A DNA stretch of 53,118 nt from Acidobacteriaceae bacterium. GTDB lineage: Bacteria; Acidobacteriota; Terriglobia; Terriglobales; Acidobacteriaceae. Where the stretch lies: positions 1 through 53,118 of the forward strand of contig PMYE01000200.1 of NCBI GenBank assembly GCA_003171315.1, written 5' to 3'. The notes beneath the pieces are model-generated. The model searched no databases and was not told where the DNA came from. It saw only the letters and a program-made list of their open reading frames with translations. A program made the translations under genes and the position numbers. Below, one piece after another: positions 51,144 through 53,118 of this stretch (its first letter is position 1; each line of letters opens with the position of its first letter).

Positions 51144-52988
51144 ATGCCTGAACTGACTTTCGGAGAAAAGCTGCTCATCGCCCGCAAGCAGCTCGATCTC
51201 TTTCAATACGAAATGGCGGAGCGGTTGGGCGTGCATCCCAACTCGCTCACCAAGTACGAGCGCGGCGAGGGCAAGCCGCACGCTGCGGTGGTGCGGATGT
51301 TCGACCTGCTCTGCGAGAGTGAGGGCATCCGCTTTGACGACTATAAGAACGGGTCCGCCGCGGCGGACAAGGGAGCAGCCATGAAGATCGTATTGGCCGA
51401 GAAGGTTTCTCCGGCGACGCTGGCCGTGTTTGCGGGCGAGCCGGGTTGGGAAGTGAAGACGCACGACCAGTTGCCCGACGGCTTACCCGCGGCCCTTGCA
51501 GACGCCGATGCGCTCGTGGTGCGCAGCGCGGTGCAGGTGGGTGACGAGCTAATGGCGCACGCGCCCAAATTGCGCGTGATCGGCCGCGCCGGCGTGGGCG
51601 TCGACAACATCGACGCCGAAGCCGCCACGCGCCGCGGCATCGTGGTGATGAATACGCCAGGCGCCAACGCCGTAGCCGTCGCCGAGCTGACCATCGGCCT
51701 CATGGTCGCGCTGGCGCGCAAAGTGCCGGCGGCCAATGCAACCATGCACGCCGGCAAGTGGGAGAAGAAGAACCTGCAGGGCACGGAGCTGCGCGCCAAG
51801 ACGCTCGGCATTCTGGGCCTGGGCCGCGTCGGCCTGGAAGTGGCCAGGCGCGCGCGCGCATTCGGCATGGAGATCCTTGGAGCCGACCCGTTCGTCTCGA
51901 CGGCCGTCGCGCGTGAGAACGGCATCGCTCTGGTCCCCGTCGAGGAGCTCTTTGCCAAGGCCGACTATCTCACCCTCCATGTCGGCCTCACGCCGCAGAC
52001 CACGGGCATCGTCAACGCCAAAACCATCGCCGCGATGAAGAAGGGCGTGCGCATCGTCAACTGCGCGCGCGGCGAGCTGGTTTGCGATGCCGACCTGTCG
52101 GCCGCGCTCAAGAGCGGGCAAGTGGCCGGTGCGGCGCTGGACGTATTCTCCGTGGAACCGCCCAAGGACTCACCCTACTTCGAGCTCGACAACGTGATTC
52201 TCACGCCGCACATCGCCGGCTCCACAGCCGAAGCGCAGGAAGCCGTGGGTGTGCAGATTGCGCAACAGGTGCGCGAGTACCTGAAGCTCGGCGTGGTGCA
52301 GAACGCAGTGAATATGCCCTCGTTGAGCCACGAAGAGTACACCAAGCTGGCGCCGTACATTGACCTTGCCGGGAGGCTGGGCGCGTTCCTTGCGCAGGCG
52401 GGCAAAAGCGGCATCGAGGCCATTCATCTTGTTTACGGCGGCGCACTGGCCGAGGCCAAGACGGAGCTGATACGCAACGCGGCCATCGCCGGGCTGCTCT
52501 CAGGCTCTGAGAATGTGAACCGCATCAACGCGGCGGCGGTGGCTGAGGAGCGCGGCATCCGCGTGCACGAGGAGAAGGAAGAAAGCCATCGCGGCGGCGC
52601 CGCCACGGAGCTCACGGTTGTGCTGCACACCTCGCAGGGCGAGAGCCGCGCCAGCGCCACCGTCATCCACGGCGAGCAGCCGCGCCTTCTGGCCTTCGAC
52701 GGCATTGACGTCGAAGCGCCGCTCGAGGGCACCCTTGTGGTCTGCCGCAACCTCGATGTCCCCGGCGTCATCGGCCGCATCGGAACCATTCTCGGCCAAC
52801 AGGGCGTCAACATCGCCAACTTCGCGCTGGGCCGCGAACGCCTGGGTGCAACTCCCGCGGGCCAGCCCGTCAAGGCGCTCGCCGTCGTTCAGGTGGACGA
52901 GCCGGTATCCGAGTCGGTGCTCGAAGCGCTCAAGGTGATCGAAGCCCTGCTCGAAGCGCGCCTCGTCAAGCTGCCCGACGGGAAATAG
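51144..52988 (+). CDS. serA: D-3-phosphoglycerate dehydrogenase with in-frame N-terminal HTH domain
   Basis: SerA oxidises 3-phosphoglycerate, the first step of serine synthesis. Residues ~1-72 form a Cro/XRE-like helix-turn-helix (LLIARKQLDLFQYEMAERLG, HPNSLTKYERGEGKPH). From Met80 (MKIVLAEKVS) the frame is a full-length SerA: GRAGVGVDNID, LGILGLGRVGLEVARRAR (NAD), NCARGELV, and DVFSVEPP/LTPHIAGSTAEAQ with the catalytic His; then the intervening domain and a C-terminal ACT domain. No stop separates the two parts. GGGAG lies 6 bases before the internal ATG 51381, so a separate SerA could also be made. This is a genuine fusion or two in-frame coding units; either is odd. It follows the aminotransferase on the same strand. 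Confidence 0.9.
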   Translation: MPELTFGEKLLIARKQLDLFQYEMAERLGVHPNSLTKYERGEGKPHAAVVRMFDLLCESEGIRFDDYKNGSAAADKGAAMKIVLAEKVSPATLAVFAGEPGWEVKTHDQLPDGLPAALADADALVVRSAVQVGDELMAHAPKLRVIGRAGVGVDNIDAEAATRRGIVVMNTPGANAVAVAELTIGLMVALARKVPAANATMHAGKWEKKNLQGTELRAKTLGILGLGRVGLEVARRARAFGMEILGADPFVSTAVARENGIALVPVEELFAKADYLTLHVGLTPQTTGIVNAKTIAAMKKGVRIVNCARGELVCDADLSAALKSGQVAGAALDVFSVEPPKDSPYFELDNVILTPHIAGSTAEAQEAVGVQIAQQVREYLKLGVVQNAVNMPSLSHEEYTKLAPYIDLAGRLGAFLAQAGKSGIEAIHLVYGGALAEAKTELIRNAAIAGLLSGSENVNRINAAAVAEERGIRVHEEKEESHRGGAATELTVVLHTSQGESRASATVIHGEQPRLLAFDGIDVEAPLEGTLVVCRNLDVPGVIGRIGTILGQQGVNIANFALGRERLGATPAGQPVKALAVVQVDEPVSESVLEALKVIEALLEARLVKLPDGK

Positions 52989-53118
52989 GGCCTTTCGGTC
53001 GCCAAACTTCGTCCAAAATCGGCGAATCAGCGTACCGCGCACTCAAGATGCGACGATTTCACGCGAAATCGGCGACCTGCAGGTCACAAATTCCTCCGAT
53101 TGCTCCACCTGCAGGTCT
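52989..53118. other. Post-serA region with palindromes at the window end
   Basis: CGATTTC (53054-53060) pairs with GAAATCG (53065-53071) with loop ACGC. GACCTGCAGGTC (53074-53085) is a perfect 12-bp palindrome, and ACCTGCAGGT recurs at 53107-53116. They could be terminator-like or dyad regulator sites. The window ends before any next gene. Confidence 0.5.

Overview
The window is GC-rich, gene-dense bacterial chromosome. The gene content points to an Acidobacteriota, probably Terriglobia-like, member. The indicators are a very large secreted sedolisin (S53) protease with Ig-like repeats and a C-terminal membrane segment, DUF4382 and DUF3300 envelope proteins, a PadR-controlled membrane module, GTP-type PEP carboxykinase, a response-regulator/thioredoxin-reductase-like fusion, and intergenic short-unit repeats. 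This is inference from family distribution; there is no rRNA in the window to confirm it.

Region 1 (1-9.2 kb) is a one-carbon/folate block. A corrinoid protein is followed by a broken UroD/MtaA-like gene. A minus-strand operon runs fused MetF-MetV reductase, methyl-THF:corrinoid methyltransferase, FolC, 5-formyl-THF cyclo-ligase. Divergent from it are a eukaryote-like formate-THF ligase and a homocysteine S-methyltransferase. Together these supply the folate, corrinoid and homocysteine modules of methionine synthase as separate proteins, plus the route from formate, with FolD not in the window. The corrinoid protein lacks the usual cobalt-ligating histidine.

Region 2 (9.2-17.2 kb) carries four tRNA genes (Pro-TGG, His-GTG, Arg-TCT, Ile-CAT), a YheT hydrolase, a two-gene signalling operon (cNMP-binding histidine kinase plus response regulator fused to a thioredoxin-reductase-like flavoprotein) and a secreted TIM-barrel protein. 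It also holds a genomic scar beside tRNA-Ile: a decapitated dus gene, pieces of three different transposase families, and an integrase tail that has lost its catalytic tyrosine.

Region 3 (17.2-33.2 kb) holds pckA, a truncated-type 3-hydroxyacyl-CoA dehydrogenase with a small partner, an FkbH-like HAD/GNAT protein, a huge secreted protein with a degenerate metzincin-like motif, trxB-yggS-DUF167, the sedolisin, and a lutA remnant.

Region 4 (33.2-43.9 kb) has nrdR, NAD-type isocitrate dehydrogenase, a PAS/degenerate-GGDEF pair, the aspartate-family lysine pathway (asd-lysC-dapB-GNAT-dapA) and a DUF4382 lipoprotein.

Region 5 (44-53.1 kb) contains a four-gene envelope operon divergent from padR across a perfect palindrome, a DUF3300 protein, yqeY, and a serine-synthesis pair (AGAT-family aminotransferase and a phosphoglycerate dehydrogenase read in frame with an N-terminal HTH domain).

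A recurring structural theme is short tandem repeats of 7 or 9 bp arranged as inverted arms between genes. The unit sequence differs at each site, but the layout is the same, with the upstream stop codon often embedded in the left arm. No CRISPR array, rRNA or intact mobile element was seen.
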